A DNA stretch of 64,000 nt from Cohnella rhizoplanae (GTDB lineage Bacteria > Bacillota > Bacilli > Paenibacillales > Paenibacillaceae): assembly GCF_948329515.1 (NCBI RefSeq), contig NZ_CAOJCN010000003.1:1-64000 (forward strand), written 5' to 3'. The notes beneath the pieces were generated by a model, which searched no databases, was not told the DNA's origin, and saw only the letters and a program-made list of their open reading frames with translations. Positions 18,234-26,646 of the stretch are shown here, piece after piece. The position numbers and the translations under genes were made by a program. Numbering within the stretch: position 1 is the first letter of the stretch; every line of letters begins with the position of its first letter.

Positions 18234-18323
18234 TGCTAGCGGACCTCCCCGACTCGTCCATGACTGTCCTTCTCCCAGTCTATGAGCGAGCGGGACGCGC
18301 CATGACAAGCCTGGCGAGGTCTG

Positions 18324-18935
18324 CTAGACGAGCGCTTGTCCGATCAGCTTCAGGGCGACGACCTTGCCGGTGGCGGGGTCGAGATCGAGCCGCAGGATGC
18401 CGCCCTGCACGTCGGCCGTAAGCGACGGGGCGGAAGGGTCCTCCTTAAGCGCCAATCTGCGGGCGGCGTCGGCGGACGAGCTGCCGACGTCGACGTCAGG
18501 AATGCCGGAGCGGATGTTCGCCGACGAGATCTCGACGTATACGACCCGGTCGGAGGCGTCGTAACCGACGGTCAATCCGCCGTATTCGCGCATGGAGATC
18601 GTACGTCCGGCATCGGGCAGCGCGTAGCTGTCGCCCGGCGAAGCGCCGATTGCGGCTTCCGCGTCGGTCAGATCCATGCCAAGCGAGATGCCGCCGAGCT
18701 CCGGCCGATCCCGCGAAGGCGCTTCGCCAGTCTCCTTGGGGGCGTCTGCGTTATGCGCATGCGCCGACACTTCGGGCGCAGGGCTCCCGGATGCGGGGGA
18801 GGAAGTCGCGGCAGCGGGAGATTCATCCGCGGATTCGGGGCTGTGCGCGCTGCTGCATGCGGCAGGCAGCAAGAGGATGCCGAGGGCCAGGAAGCCTAAA
18901 CGCAGCTGCCGTACAATCCGTGGGCTGTCATTCAT
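18324..18935 (-). CDS. Lipoprotein, unknown function
   Basis: 203 residues with AAGGCGG before ATG 18935. The signal peptide ends in the lipobox L-P-A-A-C-S at about residues 23-28, so the protein should be anchored to the outer face of the membrane. A Ser/Pro/Ala/Glu-rich linker of ~50 residues follows, then a compact domain of about 120 residues (L-G-G-I-S-L-G-M-D-L-T-D-A-E-A-A-I-G, later I-R-S-G-I-P-D-V-D-V-G). The pattern of a beta-rich repeat with G-x-S-L-G-M resembles small secreted domains of SmpA/DUF4309 type, but I cannot place it firmly. Confidence 0.65.
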   Translation of the reverse strand: MNDSPRIVRQLRLGFLALGILLLPAACSSAHSPESADESPAAATSSPASGSPAPEVSAHAHNADAPKETGEAPSRDRPELGGISLGMDLTDAEAAIGASPGDSYALPDAGRTISMREYGGLTVGYDASDRVVYVEISSANIRSGIPDVDVGSSSADAARRLALKEDPSAPSLTADVQGGILRLDLDPATGKVVALKLIGQALV

Positions 18936-19157
18936 TCGTACACCGCCTTACATTCTTTTCTATATTTAGTTGGACCCGCTAATAGGCGATAAAGTTGCTT
19001 CGCGCTTCGGATTTGAGCAGATCGGCATGGGTTGAACGTCCCGCAAGGCCGGCCGCGGAGGAATATGGTCCCGGGAACGATAAACCTCGCGCCGATGTTG
19101 CGTGAACGAGCGGGGATATGGTATTTTATTCGGAAAAGAGTGGACGGGGAGATTGTC

Positions 19158-19730
19158 ATGGAAATATTGAAGCAACGGATTTTAGAGGAAGCGACCGTCG
19201 TGAGCGCGGGCGTGCTGAAGCTCGACTCGCTGCTGAATCACGGCGTCGATCCGGGCCTCACGATGGAACTGGGCAAGGAATTCGCCCGCCGCTTCGAAGG
19301 ACGGGACATCACGAAGGTAATCACGATCGAGGCGTCGGGCATACCGGTCGCCTTCGCCACGGCGCTCGTAATGAACCTGCCGCTCGTGTTCGCCCGGCGC
19401 AAAAAGACGCTTCTTAACGAACCGGATGCCTACTGCGAGCGGGTGCCTTCCTTTACCAAGGGGATCGTCACCGATCTGCTCGTATCGCGCCACCTGCTGA
19501 AGGCGGAGGACAGAGTACTGTTCATCGACGATATCATCGCCAACGGGGACGCGGCCAGAGGGCTGCTCAAGATTCTCGAGCAAGCGGGCAGCACCGTAGC
19601 CGGAATCGGGATCGTGCTGGAGAAGTCGTTCCAGGCGGGGGGCAGGACGCTGAGAGAGCTCGGCTACGAAGTCGAATCGCTCGTTAAGATCTCTTCTTTG
19701 GAAGGTAACGCCATAACTTTCGAGGACTAG
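19158..19730 (+). CDS. xpt: Xanthine phosphoribosyltransferase
   Basis: 190 residues. ATG 19158 follows a GGGGAGA site and matches the family start M-E-x-L-K-x-x-I. It converts xanthine and PRPP to XMP in purine salvage. Visible landmarks are L-N-H-G-V-D-P, E-A-S-G-I-P-V-A near the base site, F-A-R-R-K-K, and the PRPP loop L-F-I-D-D-I-I-A-N-G-D-A-A. In many Bacillales xpt is followed by pbuX and led by a guanine riboswitch. Here neither is seen. A weak promoter candidate is TTGCGT (19098) with TATTTT (19122) at 18-base spacing. Confidence 0.93.
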   Translation: MEILKQRILEEATVVSAGVLKLDSLLNHGVDPGLTMELGKEFARRFEGRDITKVITIEASGIPVAFATALVMNLPLVFARRKKTLLNEPDAYCERVPSFTKGIVTDLLVSRHLLKAEDRVLFIDDIIANGDAARGLLKILEQAGSTVAGIGIVLEKSFQAGGRTLRELGYEVESLVKISSLEGNAITFED

Positions 19731-19840
19731 CCCGTTCGGATTGTAATATAATCCCAAAGCCCAACCTTTCAGAGAATACTTCCCGCCGGGATGCCATTTG
19801 TTCTATAATAAGGCTAAGTGCAGAGGGAGGCGAGCAGCAA

Positions 19841-20167
19841 ATGGGAGACATGAATGTATCGCGGCAGTTTTTCGTCGACAAGCTGGAGCAAGCCAAGATC
19901 CATTTCGAGCGCGCGCTCGACTGCAAGCATACGGAGTTCGACGACCTTTATCCTTATATGATCGAGCATCCGCAGTTTTTCTGGTATAAGCGTTATGTGG
20001 CATGGTCGGAGCTCCTCACGATCGTGAAGCTGTGCGACGAACTGGAGATCTCCTGGGCGGAGCAGTTCACGGAGCGTCAGGCCGAGTACGTGCGCGGCCG
20101 CGTGATGTCGAGCAAGGTGCTGGATTACTGGTACGAGACGAACGAATCGCGGGAGCATGTCGGTTGA
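19841..20167 (+). CDS. Conserved-looking small protein, unknown function
   Basis: 108 residues with GGGAGG 11 bases before ATG 19841. Soluble, helical and acidic/aromatic (H-P-Q-F-F-W-Y-K-R-Y, then W-S-E-L-L-T-I-V, then V-L-D-Y-W-Y-E). No membrane segment, no metal-binding motif. I do not recognise it. The ribosome site, GC bias of third positions and its own terminator support a real gene. Confidence 0.6.
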   Translation: MGDMNVSRQFFVDKLEQAKIHFERALDCKHTEFDDLYPYMIEHPQFFWYKRYVAWSELLTIVKLCDELEISWAEQFTERQAEYVRGRVMSSKVLDYWYETNESREHVG

Positions 20168-20191
20168 GCAGCTGCGGCGTTGAATAGCGGG

Positions 20192-20231
20192 AGGACCCGA
20201 CGAGACAGCCGTCTTGTGCGGGTCCTTGTTT
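20192..20231 (+). terminator. Terminator after the 108-residue protein gene
   Basis: An 8-bp stem (AGGACCCG with CGGGTCCT) is followed by TGTTTAT. The tail is short, so efficiency is uncertain. Confidence 0.6.
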
Positions 20232-20276
20232 ATATGGGTCAGCGTTATATTTCAGGTATGCCACAAGGAGGCAGTC

Positions 20277-20549
20277 ATGGCCATCAGCGACGAACAGCTG
20301 GATCAATACCGGTTGGAGGGAATTAAGGTACGCGTCGTACGGGATGCGCTCCAGATCAACGACGTGCGCGGCATCGTCGTCGCCTGGGACGATGACTTCG
20401 TGCTGATCAGGCGTCCCAACAGGCGCGTCGTGAAGCTGCGGCGCAGCTATGCGATCGGTCCCGCCTCGGAGCCGAGGCAGTCGCCGGTCATGGAGGGCGC
20501 GCCGTACGAGCTAGAGGATGTCGGCGAACCGGATGAACCAAATAACTGA
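20277..20549 (+). CDS. Small soluble protein, unknown function
   Basis: 90 residues. ATG 20277 follows AAGGAGG by six bases. An N-terminal helix (D-E-Q-L-D-Q-Y-R-L-E-G) is followed by alternating strands (V-R-V-V-R, I-N-D-V-R-G-I-V-V-A-W-D-D-D-F-V-L-I-R-R, R-R-V-V-K-L). This looks like a small beta-barrel of the SH3 or Sm type, though that is only a guess from the strand pattern. The C-terminus is acidic and disordered. It may share a transcript with nothing else: a terminator lies before it and the tRNA promoter lies just after. Confidence 0.6.
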   Translation: MAISDEQLDQYRLEGIKVRVVRDALQINDVRGIVVAWDDDFVLIRRPNRRVVKLRRSYAIGPASEPRQSPVMEGAPYELEDVGEPDEPNN

Positions 20550-20572
20550 AAATTAGAACTTTGCGGACGCGC

Positions 20573-20602
20573 TTGACTTGGCTTTCCTGCGCGTGATATT
20601 AT
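20573..20602 (+). promoter_or_regulatory. Promoter of the first tRNA-Leu gene
   Basis: TTGACT and TATTAT are separated by 18 bases, about 75 bases before the tRNA. Confidence 0.5.
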
Positions 20603-20677
20603 GAGTCTCGTGATTGCGGAACATGAGGCGCTGCGCTCCTTGCGGACAAGCGTTGGAGTTTCCCGGCAAGAGCATTT

Positions 20678-20765
<88 letters not shown>

Positions 20766-20780
20766 CCCTTTAGAATGATG

Positions 20781-20819
20781 AACTCCCTAACGGTCGTTAT
20801 GACTGTTCGGGAGTTTTTT
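20781..20819 (+). terminator. Terminator of tRNA-Leu copy 1
   Basis: AACTCCC pairs with GGGAGTT and is followed by TTTTTG. Confidence 0.75.
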
Positions 20820-20901
20820 GCATGATCAGGCATTAGCGAATGGATCACGACGGACGGGTGTCGTCCTAGAGACATCTGCTCCATCAACTTCAAATCGAGA
20901 C

Positions 20902-20930
20902 TTTACAATCGAGCCTGCGACCTGTATAAT
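20902..20930 (+). promoter_or_regulatory. Promoter of tRNA-Leu copy 2
   Basis: TTTACA and TATAAT are 17 bases apart. The bases just after the -10 (CTAATCTATCGTCTTG) recur almost unchanged before copy 3. Confidence 0.75.
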
Positions 20931-20973
20931 CTAATCTATCGTCTTGAAAAGGCAACTGCTCAAGATTCGATAT

Positions 20974-21061
<88 letters not shown>

Positions 21062-21078
21062 CCCTACTTATGAACGAG

Positions 21079-21117
21079 CTCTTGAACTTGTCCTTGCGAC
21101 AGTTCAAGAGTTTTTTT
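21079..21117 (+). terminator. Terminator of tRNA-Leu copy 2
   Basis: CTCTTGAACTTGTC pairs, with one bulge, with GACAGTTCAAGAG, followed by TTTTTTTG. Confidence 0.85.
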
Positions 21118-21156
21118 GTTTGATTTGAATTTGTAAATGTAGTCATTCACCATGGT

Positions 21157-22041
21157 TTATTCCTTAACCGCCCCAACTACGATACCGTTTATAAAAAAGC
21201 GCTGCAGGAAAGGGTAAACAGCCAAGATGGGAAGCGCGCCGATAAAGATTTTAGCGGATTTGATCGTCCGCTCGGAGAAGTTGGCGGCGTCTTCGCCTGT
21301 AATCGTGCCCAGGTTGCTCTGTAGCGGCAACGCAATCAAAGCCTGAAGCATCGTGCTCATCGGCCACTTATGCTGCTCTGAAATGTAAATGAGACCGTCA
21401 AACCAAGCGTTCCATTGCCCTACCGCAATGAACAATGAAATGGTCGCGATGGCGGGAAGCGAGACGGGAACATAGATGCGGAACAGCGTCGTCAGATGCC
21501 CACCCCCGTCCATCAGGCTCGCTTCCTCCAGTTCCCGCGGGATCGTTCGGAAAAAATTGAGCATCAGAATGATGTTCCAGCTGACGACAAGCCCCGGCAG
21601 AACGAGCGCCCATATCGAATTCATCAGACCAAGCCTTTGGATAAGAATGTAAGCTGGGATAAGTCCGCCGCTGAACAGCATGGTAAACACGAAATACCAG
21701 GCGAAAAACTTACCGCCCTTTAATCCGCCGGAATCGATTTTAGAAAGTGGGTAAGCAGTCAGGACCGTGACGAGCATACCAAGGCTTACGCTCAACACGA
21801 CCCGAATGGCCGAGATGCCGAATGCGCTGATATAGGCGCTGTTCCCCAGCGTTTGTTTGTACGACTCGAGCGTAAAGCCAACCGGCCACAGCGAAACCAT
21901 ATTCGCTCCTGCCGCCGATGCGGAGCTTAAAGATACGGATAACACATGGATGATCGGAAGCAGGCAAACGAGCGAAGTGACCAGCAGAAAAGTCAGGTTG
22001 AATACATAAAACACGCGGTAGGATTTCGTTTTGTGATACAT
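21157..22041 (-). CDS. Sugar ABC transporter permease (LplC/YtcP type)
   Basis: 294 residues. ATG 22041 is 11 bases after GAGGGG; TTG 22047 is the alternative at five bases. Six hydrophobic segments and the cytoplasmic EAA loop (E-E-A-S-L-M-D-G-G-G) near residue 190 mark a carbohydrate-uptake (CUT1) permease. It ends G-A-V-K-E as LplC relatives do. It lies 16 bases after the partner permease gene. The lipoprotein partner is encoded 4.6 kb away on the other strand. The ATPase is not in the window and is probably a shared MsmX-like protein. This family typically imports oligosaccharides or uronic-acid saccharides. Confidence 0.92.
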   Translation of the reverse strand: MYHKTKSYRVFYVFNLTFLLVTSLVCLLPIIHVLSVSLSSASAAGANMVSLWPVGFTLESYKQTLGNSAYISAFGISAIRVVLSVSLGMLVTVLTAYPLSKIDSGGLKGGKFFAWYFVFTMLFSGGLIPAYILIQRLGLMNSIWALVLPGLVVSWNIILMLNFFRTIPRELEEASLMDGGGHLTTLFRIYVPVSLPAIATISLFIAVGQWNAWFDGLIYISEQHKWPMSTMLQALIALPLQSNLGTITGEDAANFSERTIKSAKIFIGALPILAVYPFLQRFFINGIVVGAVKE

Positions 22042-22057
22042 GTACAATCGTTCCCCT

Positions 22058-22948
22058 CTAGAAAATTCGATAGTTCGCGAGCTTGTAGGCCAGGCGGTAT
22101 GCGGTGACGATCATCACCAATCCGACAAACGATTTGAACAATCCGACCGCCGTGCCTAAACCGAACTGCCCGCTTAGCACACCGATTCGGTAAACGAAAG
22201 TATCGATAATATCGCCCTTGTCATAAACGAGCGGATTATACAAATTGAAAATTTGGTCGAAGCCGGCGTTTAAAATATTACCGAGCGACAAGGTTCCGAC
22301 GACGGTAATGATCGGAATCATCGAAGGCAGCGTAATATGCAAAGTTTGCTTCCAGCGCGAAGCGCCGTCGACTTCGGCGGCTTCGTACCAGGCGGGGTTG
22401 ATCCCGGCCAGCGTGGCGAGAAAAACGATCGTCGAGAAGCCGAACTCCTTCCAAGTGTCGCTGGCGACAACGACTGCGCGGAACCAGTTCCCGTCCCCCA
22501 AAAACTGGATCGGCCGATCGATGCCGAACACCGGCAAAAGCATGCCATTAATCAAACCCTGCGAGGAAAGCATGTCGAGAAGGATGCCGCCCAGGATGAC
22601 CCAGGATAAAAAATGCGGCAAATAAACGAGGGTCTGGATCGCACGCTTGAAAAACATTTGACGAACTTCGTTGAGAAGCAGGGCAAATACGATGGGAACG
22701 ACCAAATTGGAGAGCATCTTCAAACCTGCGATGGCAAAGGTGTTCCCTATGACCTGCAGGCTGTCTTCCCGCTCAAACATTAACCGAAAGTTATCCCAGC
22801 CGACCCAGGGCGAGCCCGTAAAGCCGAGCCACGGCTTGAATTTCTGGAAGGCGATGATGAGCCCGCCCATCGGCAAATAGTTAAAAATAAAGGTCAACAG
22901 GATCCCGGGGATCAGCATCAGATAGAGAACGGTATTTTTTTTAGCCAT
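22058..22948 (-). CDS. Sugar ABC transporter permease (LplB type)
   Basis: 296 residues. ATG 22948 follows GAGAGG; the frame runs 18 codons further upstream but without a ribosome site. Six hydrophobic segments. The EAA loop (Y-E-A-A-E-V-D-G-A-S) is at about residue 190, and Y-L-P-M-G-G-L-I-I-A-F near the N-terminus is typical of LplB. With the following gene it forms the heterodimeric channel of a CUT1 importer. Its promoter region, 23041-23069, carries the 29-bp element shared with the binding-protein gene. Confidence 0.92.
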   Translation of the reverse strand: MAKKNTVLYLMLIPGILLTFIFNYLPMGGLIIAFQKFKPWLGFTGSPWVGWDNFRLMFEREDSLQVIGNTFAIAGLKMLSNLVVPIVFALLLNEVRQMFFKRAIQTLVYLPHFLSWVILGGILLDMLSSQGLINGMLLPVFGIDRPIQFLGDGNWFRAVVVASDTWKEFGFSTIVFLATLAGINPAWYEAAEVDGASRWKQTLHITLPSMIPIITVVGTLSLGNILNAGFDQIFNLYNPLVYDKGDIIDTFVYRIGVLSGQFGLGTAVGLFKSFVGLVMIVTAYRLAYKLANYRIF

Positions 22949-23040
22949 CGGTTCAATTCCTCTCTTGCTTTTTATTTTTCTGTATTCTTTTGCCGCTTCC
23001 ATACAGTAACATGTAGGACACAGCCGATATATAATCCTGT

Positions 23041-23069
23041 TTTAAGATTCGATATGTTTTCTTAGTGAA
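23041..23069 (-). promoter_or_regulatory. Shared 29-bp promoter/operator element, permease copy
   Basis: Read on the minus strand this reads TTCACTAAGA then AAACATATCGAATCTTAAA. It matches the element at 26539-26567 in 25 of 29 positions, in the same orientation relative to the gene it precedes and at a similar distance (about 93 bases) from the start codon. The core AACATATCGAATC is identical in both. A binding site for the neighbouring YesN-type regulator is the natural inference. Confidence 0.65.
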
Positions 23070-23084
23070 AATAAACGGGGGGGA

Positions 23085-24815
23085 TTGGGGATATTGGCGA
23101 GGTTCAATCTGCATAACAAAATCAATCTGATTCTGATCTGCATGCTGCTGCCGCTCATCGGATTGAATATTTATTCGTACAGCATCGGAAATTCGGTGTC
23201 GCGAAACGAAATCGAGAAATCGGCGCAAACGAACCTTGCGCTGTTGATTCACCAGCTCGATGCGACGACGGAGCAGTTGTCTACGTTCGCGCTTACGCTG
23301 AACCGCGACTCGTCCGTCCGCACGTTTATCAACTCCACCTATTTTCAAAATCCGTACGACAAATATTTTATCGTCTCTAATCTGGAGGAAAAATTGAAGC
23401 TGTTCAGCTCTTCGATGAACTGGAACAACGCATTCACGGTTTATGCCCCGCGGCTCAAAGAAAAGGTATCTAATAGCGGGTCCGGCCCGTTCGAAGCGGG
23501 AACGATCGACAGCCGGCTGGAATCCGATTGGACCTTGCATCCTGCCGACAGCAATTACGGGAACGACAGTTATTTCCTCCGACATTTCAGCGAGCCCTCC
23601 ATTTCGCCGGGCAATCCGGTTGCTTCTTACCACGTCATTACAGAGGTTTCGTTCGCTTCGAGCAACCTCGTCAAAATGCTGGATCAGTTCAAGAACGGCG
23701 ACAATATCAACGATCCGCTGCTGTACAGGACGGGATTCCAGCCGATCACCAACGCCTCCCCCGATCAGACTTTGACGAACATTCTGTTATCCGAGATCCA
23801 TAATCGCAATTTGGAAGCGTCCGGCAGCATGTCGCTGCAAATGAAAGGAAACAAATACTTGGTCAATTACGAACGCTCGGATACGCTCGGCTGGTATTTG
23901 ATCGACTATGTGCCGCTCGACGAGATCTTGGCGCCGATCAAGAAATCGAGCCAAATCTTTTTCGCGTCCGTCGGCATTCTGGTGCTCATCGGCTTCTCGC
24001 TTTCATTCATGATCTACAAAAATGTACAAGCGCCGATTTTGAAGCTTGTAAACGCCGTGAGGTCGATGATGAGAGGAGACTATTCGACGCAAATCCGTTA
24101 TCGGCCGAATAACGAGTTTCATTTTCTTATTCAGCAGTTCAACGCCATGGCCAAGCAGATCAAGGCGCTGATCGAACAGGAATACGCGTCGAAAATCCGT
24201 CTGCAGGAAGCGACGCTGAAGCAGCTGCAGTCGCAGATCGATCCTCACTTTCTGTACAACAGCCTGAACTTCATTCGCAATAGCGTGAAGATGGGCGATG
24301 AAGATGCGGCCGTGTCGATGAGCTTGAACCTGGGGGCCTATTATCGCAATGCGACAAGGCTGGAAAAGCCGAATACGCCGCTCTCGGAAGAGATCGCATT
24401 GATTCGCAATTATTTAGAGATTCACAAGCTGCGAAAACACGGGATGAGCTATGAAACGGACATGCCCGAACGGATGGAGCGTCTTGAGATTCCCCGGCTG
24501 CTTATCCAGCCGGTCGTTGAGAATGCGATCGTGCACGGGATCGACCACTTCACGAAGCCCGGATTGATTCGAATCCGCGGCGAAGAAGGCGAGGATCAAT
24601 TCCGGATCTGCATCGAAGACAATGGACCGGGAATGCCGAAGCAGCAGATAGAGGCGTTGAACCGGAAAATATCCCGTGCCAACAACGATGAGCAATTGTG
24701 CGGATTGTGGAATGTGGCGCAGCGTCTCAAGCTGCAGCACGGCGGCCATGCGGGCGTTCTATGCGAGCATTCGGAGCTCGGCGGTCTTAAGGTCACTCTT
24801 CATTGGCCGAAATAA
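23085..24815 (+). CDS. YesM-type sensor histidine kinase
   Basis: 576 residues. The start is TTG 23085 or TTG 23094; the second has better spacing from the GGGGGGG run. One membrane helix near residue 12-32, an extracellular sensor region of ~250 residues, a second helix at about 285-307, then HAMP, the His_kinase domain with Q-I-D-P-H-F-L-Y-N-S-L (phospho-acceptor His), and a HATPase domain with E-N-A-I-V-H-G and D-N-G-P-G-M. In this family the kinase detects extracellular sugars, often with the cognate binding protein, and phosphorylates the AraC-type regulator encoded next. Confidence 0.93.
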   Translation: MGILARFNLHNKINLILICMLLPLIGLNIYSYSIGNSVSRNEIEKSAQTNLALLIHQLDATTEQLSTFALTLNRDSSVRTFINSTYFQNPYDKYFIVSNLEEKLKLFSSSMNWNNAFTVYAPRLKEKVSNSGSGPFEAGTIDSRLESDWTLHPADSNYGNDSYFLRHFSEPSISPGNPVASYHVITEVSFASSNLVKMLDQFKNGDNINDPLLYRTGFQPITNASPDQTLTNILLSEIHNRNLEASGSMSLQMKGNKYLVNYERSDTLGWYLIDYVPLDEILAPIKKSSQIFFASVGILVLIGFSLSFMIYKNVQAPILKLVNAVRSMMRGDYSTQIRYRPNNEFHFLIQQFNAMAKQIKALIEQEYASKIRLQEATLKQLQSQIDPHFLYNSLNFIRNSVKMGDEDAAVSMSLNLGAYYRNATRLEKPNTPLSEEIALIRNYLEIHKLRKHGMSYETDMPERMERLEIPRLLIQPVVENAIVHGIDHFTKPGLIRIRGEEGEDQFRICIEDNGPGMPKQQIEALNRKISRANNDEQLCGLWNVAQRLKLQHGGHAGVLCEHSELGGLKVTLHWPK

Positions 24816-24835
24816 AAGAACGAGGAGAGAGAAGA

Positions 24836-26476
24836 ATGTATAACCTGCTTGTTGTCGATGATGAACGCTTGGTGGCGGACACGCTGGCGGAGACGATCGC
24901 ATGGTCGTCAGCCGGCATCGGACATATTCACAAGGCTTACTCCGCTATGCAAGCCCTGCAAATTTTGAATATGTACAGCATTGATGTGGTTCTGACGGAT
25001 ATCCGGATGCCGGAGATGAGCGGGCTGGAGCTGATCGAAAAAATACGCAGCTTCAACAAACGGACGAAATGCATCGTGCATACCGGCTATGCGGATTTCG
25101 ATTATGTCAGACAAGCGATGTCTTCGCAGGTCGTCGAATATTTGCTCAAACCGGCCAGCGACGAGGAAGTGTTCACGGCGGTCCGCCGGATGACGGAGCA
25201 GCTGACGGCCGAGTGGTCTCAGATCACATCCTTGCAGCGAGCATCGGCGACGCTTAGGGAGCATACGCCTTTGCTGCGGGCCAAGCTGATGGACGATCTG
25301 ATGAAAGGGAAAGGATTCAAGGACGAGAATCTGCTGTACAGGCTCGACATGCTTCAATTGCCTTTTCGCAAAGGGGATGAAGTATGGATGATCGTCGTGC
25401 GCCGGGAAGAGGATTTTGCGAGCTTGGACATCGAGAGCTACGCCTTGTTCGAATATGCAATCAACAATATCGCCGAGGAAACGATCGGGGAACATTTCGA
25501 CCTTTGGATCGGTGAAGATGCGTACGATTATCTCGTATTCATGGTCAAGCCGAGCAAACGTAAAGAAGCGCAACGGCAAGCGCTCGGGCAGCAATCGGAT
25601 GCGGGAACGCAGACGCTTCTCGAGCATATGAGCGTGCAATTTCAGGAGAACGTCAGCAAGTTTTTGCAAGGAAAAATCTCGCTGGTGCTAAGCCAAAAGG
25701 GGCAATTCCCCGACGACGTGATGAACTTGTATCAAAATGGCGTGGCGTCGATCCGCAGAGTGGTCGGGAACGATCAGGAAATTTTCCTGTCGTTGTCCGG
25801 CACGCCGCAAGACGCGCCCGTTCGATCGCTGAAGGTGCTGTACGAGCAGCCAACCTTGATGCAGCTTCTCGATACGGGGAAGCAGGAGCCGGCGATAAAT
25901 AAGATCAAAGCCGTCATGGAAGAACTCGAAGGACGCTGGAAGGATTCGCACGAACATCTGATGGAGGTTTTTTTCAGCGTATCCGCCGCTTTTCTGTATG
26001 CGGCGCATAAAAACGGAACGCGATTGGACGAGCTGCTACAGGAGGATTATGAGCCTTTTGTTTCAAGAAAGCCTTTTTTGAGCATCAAGCAGCTAAGGGA
26101 TTGGGCGCTGCAAGTAACGAATACATTTTTTGAAGATTTGAATCGCCATACCAAGGACAACAAGGCCGTCATTATTTCGCAAATTCAGGATTACATCAAG
26201 TCATATCTGGCCGAGGACGTGACCCTTCAGACCATCTCGAAGCATATTCATTTGCATCCCGTGTACTTGTCGCAGATCTTCAAATCCGAGACGGGCGAAA
26301 ATGTAAGCAACTACGTGACCCGGCTGAAAATGGAGAAAGCGGCGTATTTGCTCAAGCATACGACGGATCGCATTTATGAGATCAGTAGCCAGGTCGGGTA
26401 TATGAATCCCCCGCATTTTATCAAGGTGTTCAAGCGGACATTCGGCGTCACGCCCCAGGAATTCCGTGACGCTTGA
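24836..26476 (+). CDS. YesN-type response regulator with AraC DNA-binding domain
   Basis: 546 residues. ATG 24836 follows GAGGAGAGAGAAGA. The receiver domain (about residues 1-120) has D-D-E near the start, the phospho-acceptor in V-V-L-T-D-I-R-M-P-E-M-S-G, and the conserved Lys in L-L-K-P-A. A ~300-residue middle region of no clear family follows. Two AraC helix-turn-helix units occupy the last ~100 residues (A-A-Y-L-L-K, then I-S-S-Q-V-G-Y-M-N-P-P-H-F-I-K-V-F-K). It is the probable activator of the transporter genes, acting at the two copies of the shared 29-bp element. Confidence 0.93.
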   Translation: MYNLLVVDDERLVADTLAETIAWSSAGIGHIHKAYSAMQALQILNMYSIDVVLTDIRMPEMSGLELIEKIRSFNKRTKCIVHTGYADFDYVRQAMSSQVVEYLLKPASDEEVFTAVRRMTEQLTAEWSQITSLQRASATLREHTPLLRAKLMDDLMKGKGFKDENLLYRLDMLQLPFRKGDEVWMIVVRREEDFASLDIESYALFEYAINNIAEETIGEHFDLWIGEDAYDYLVFMVKPSKRKEAQRQALGQQSDAGTQTLLEHMSVQFQENVSKFLQGKISLVLSQKGQFPDDVMNLYQNGVASIRRVVGNDQEIFLSLSGTPQDAPVRSLKVLYEQPTLMQLLDTGKQEPAINKIKAVMEELEGRWKDSHEHLMEVFFSVSAAFLYAAHKNGTRLDELLQEDYEPFVSRKPFLSIKQLRDWALQVTNTFFEDLNRHTKDNKAVIISQIQDYIKSYLAEDVTLQTISKHIHLHPVYLSQIFKSETGENVSNYVTRLKMEKAAYLLKHTTDRIYEISSQVGYMNPPHFIKVFKRTFGVTPQEFRDA

Positions 26477-26489
26477 CCATATTTGCGTA

Positions 26490-26526
26490 CAAAGTCGCCT
26501 TTTCGAACGTTGGAGAGGCGACTTTG
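26490..26526 (+). terminator. Hairpin after the yesN-like gene, possible terminator
   Basis: An 11-bp perfect stem (CAAAGTCGCCT with AGGCGACTTTG) closes a 15-base loop. No T-run follows, so termination may be partial. Confidence 0.45.
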
Positions 26527-26538
26527 CGCGATTAAAAG

Positions 26539-26567
26539 TTGACTAAAATAACATATCGAATCCTAAA
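26539..26567 (+). promoter_or_regulatory. Shared 29-bp promoter/operator element, binding-protein copy
   Basis: TTGACTAAAATAACATATCG then AATCCTAAA. It matches the inverted copy at 23041-23069 in 25 of 29 positions. It is ~80 bases before the start codon of the solute-binding protein. TTGACT with CTAAAT at 18-base spacing could be a promoter within the element itself. Confidence 0.65.
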
Positions 26568-26646
26568 TTTGCGTTCTGTTTTACGGTTAACGATGTTTGT
26601 ATGATGATGATGAAAACGAAATCACAATTTGAAGGGGAAGATGTAC

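Noticed and set aside
18936-19157. Guanine riboswitch upstream of xpt
   Set aside because: I looked for the conserved purine-riboswitch core (TATA...GG...CTACC...) and did not see it.
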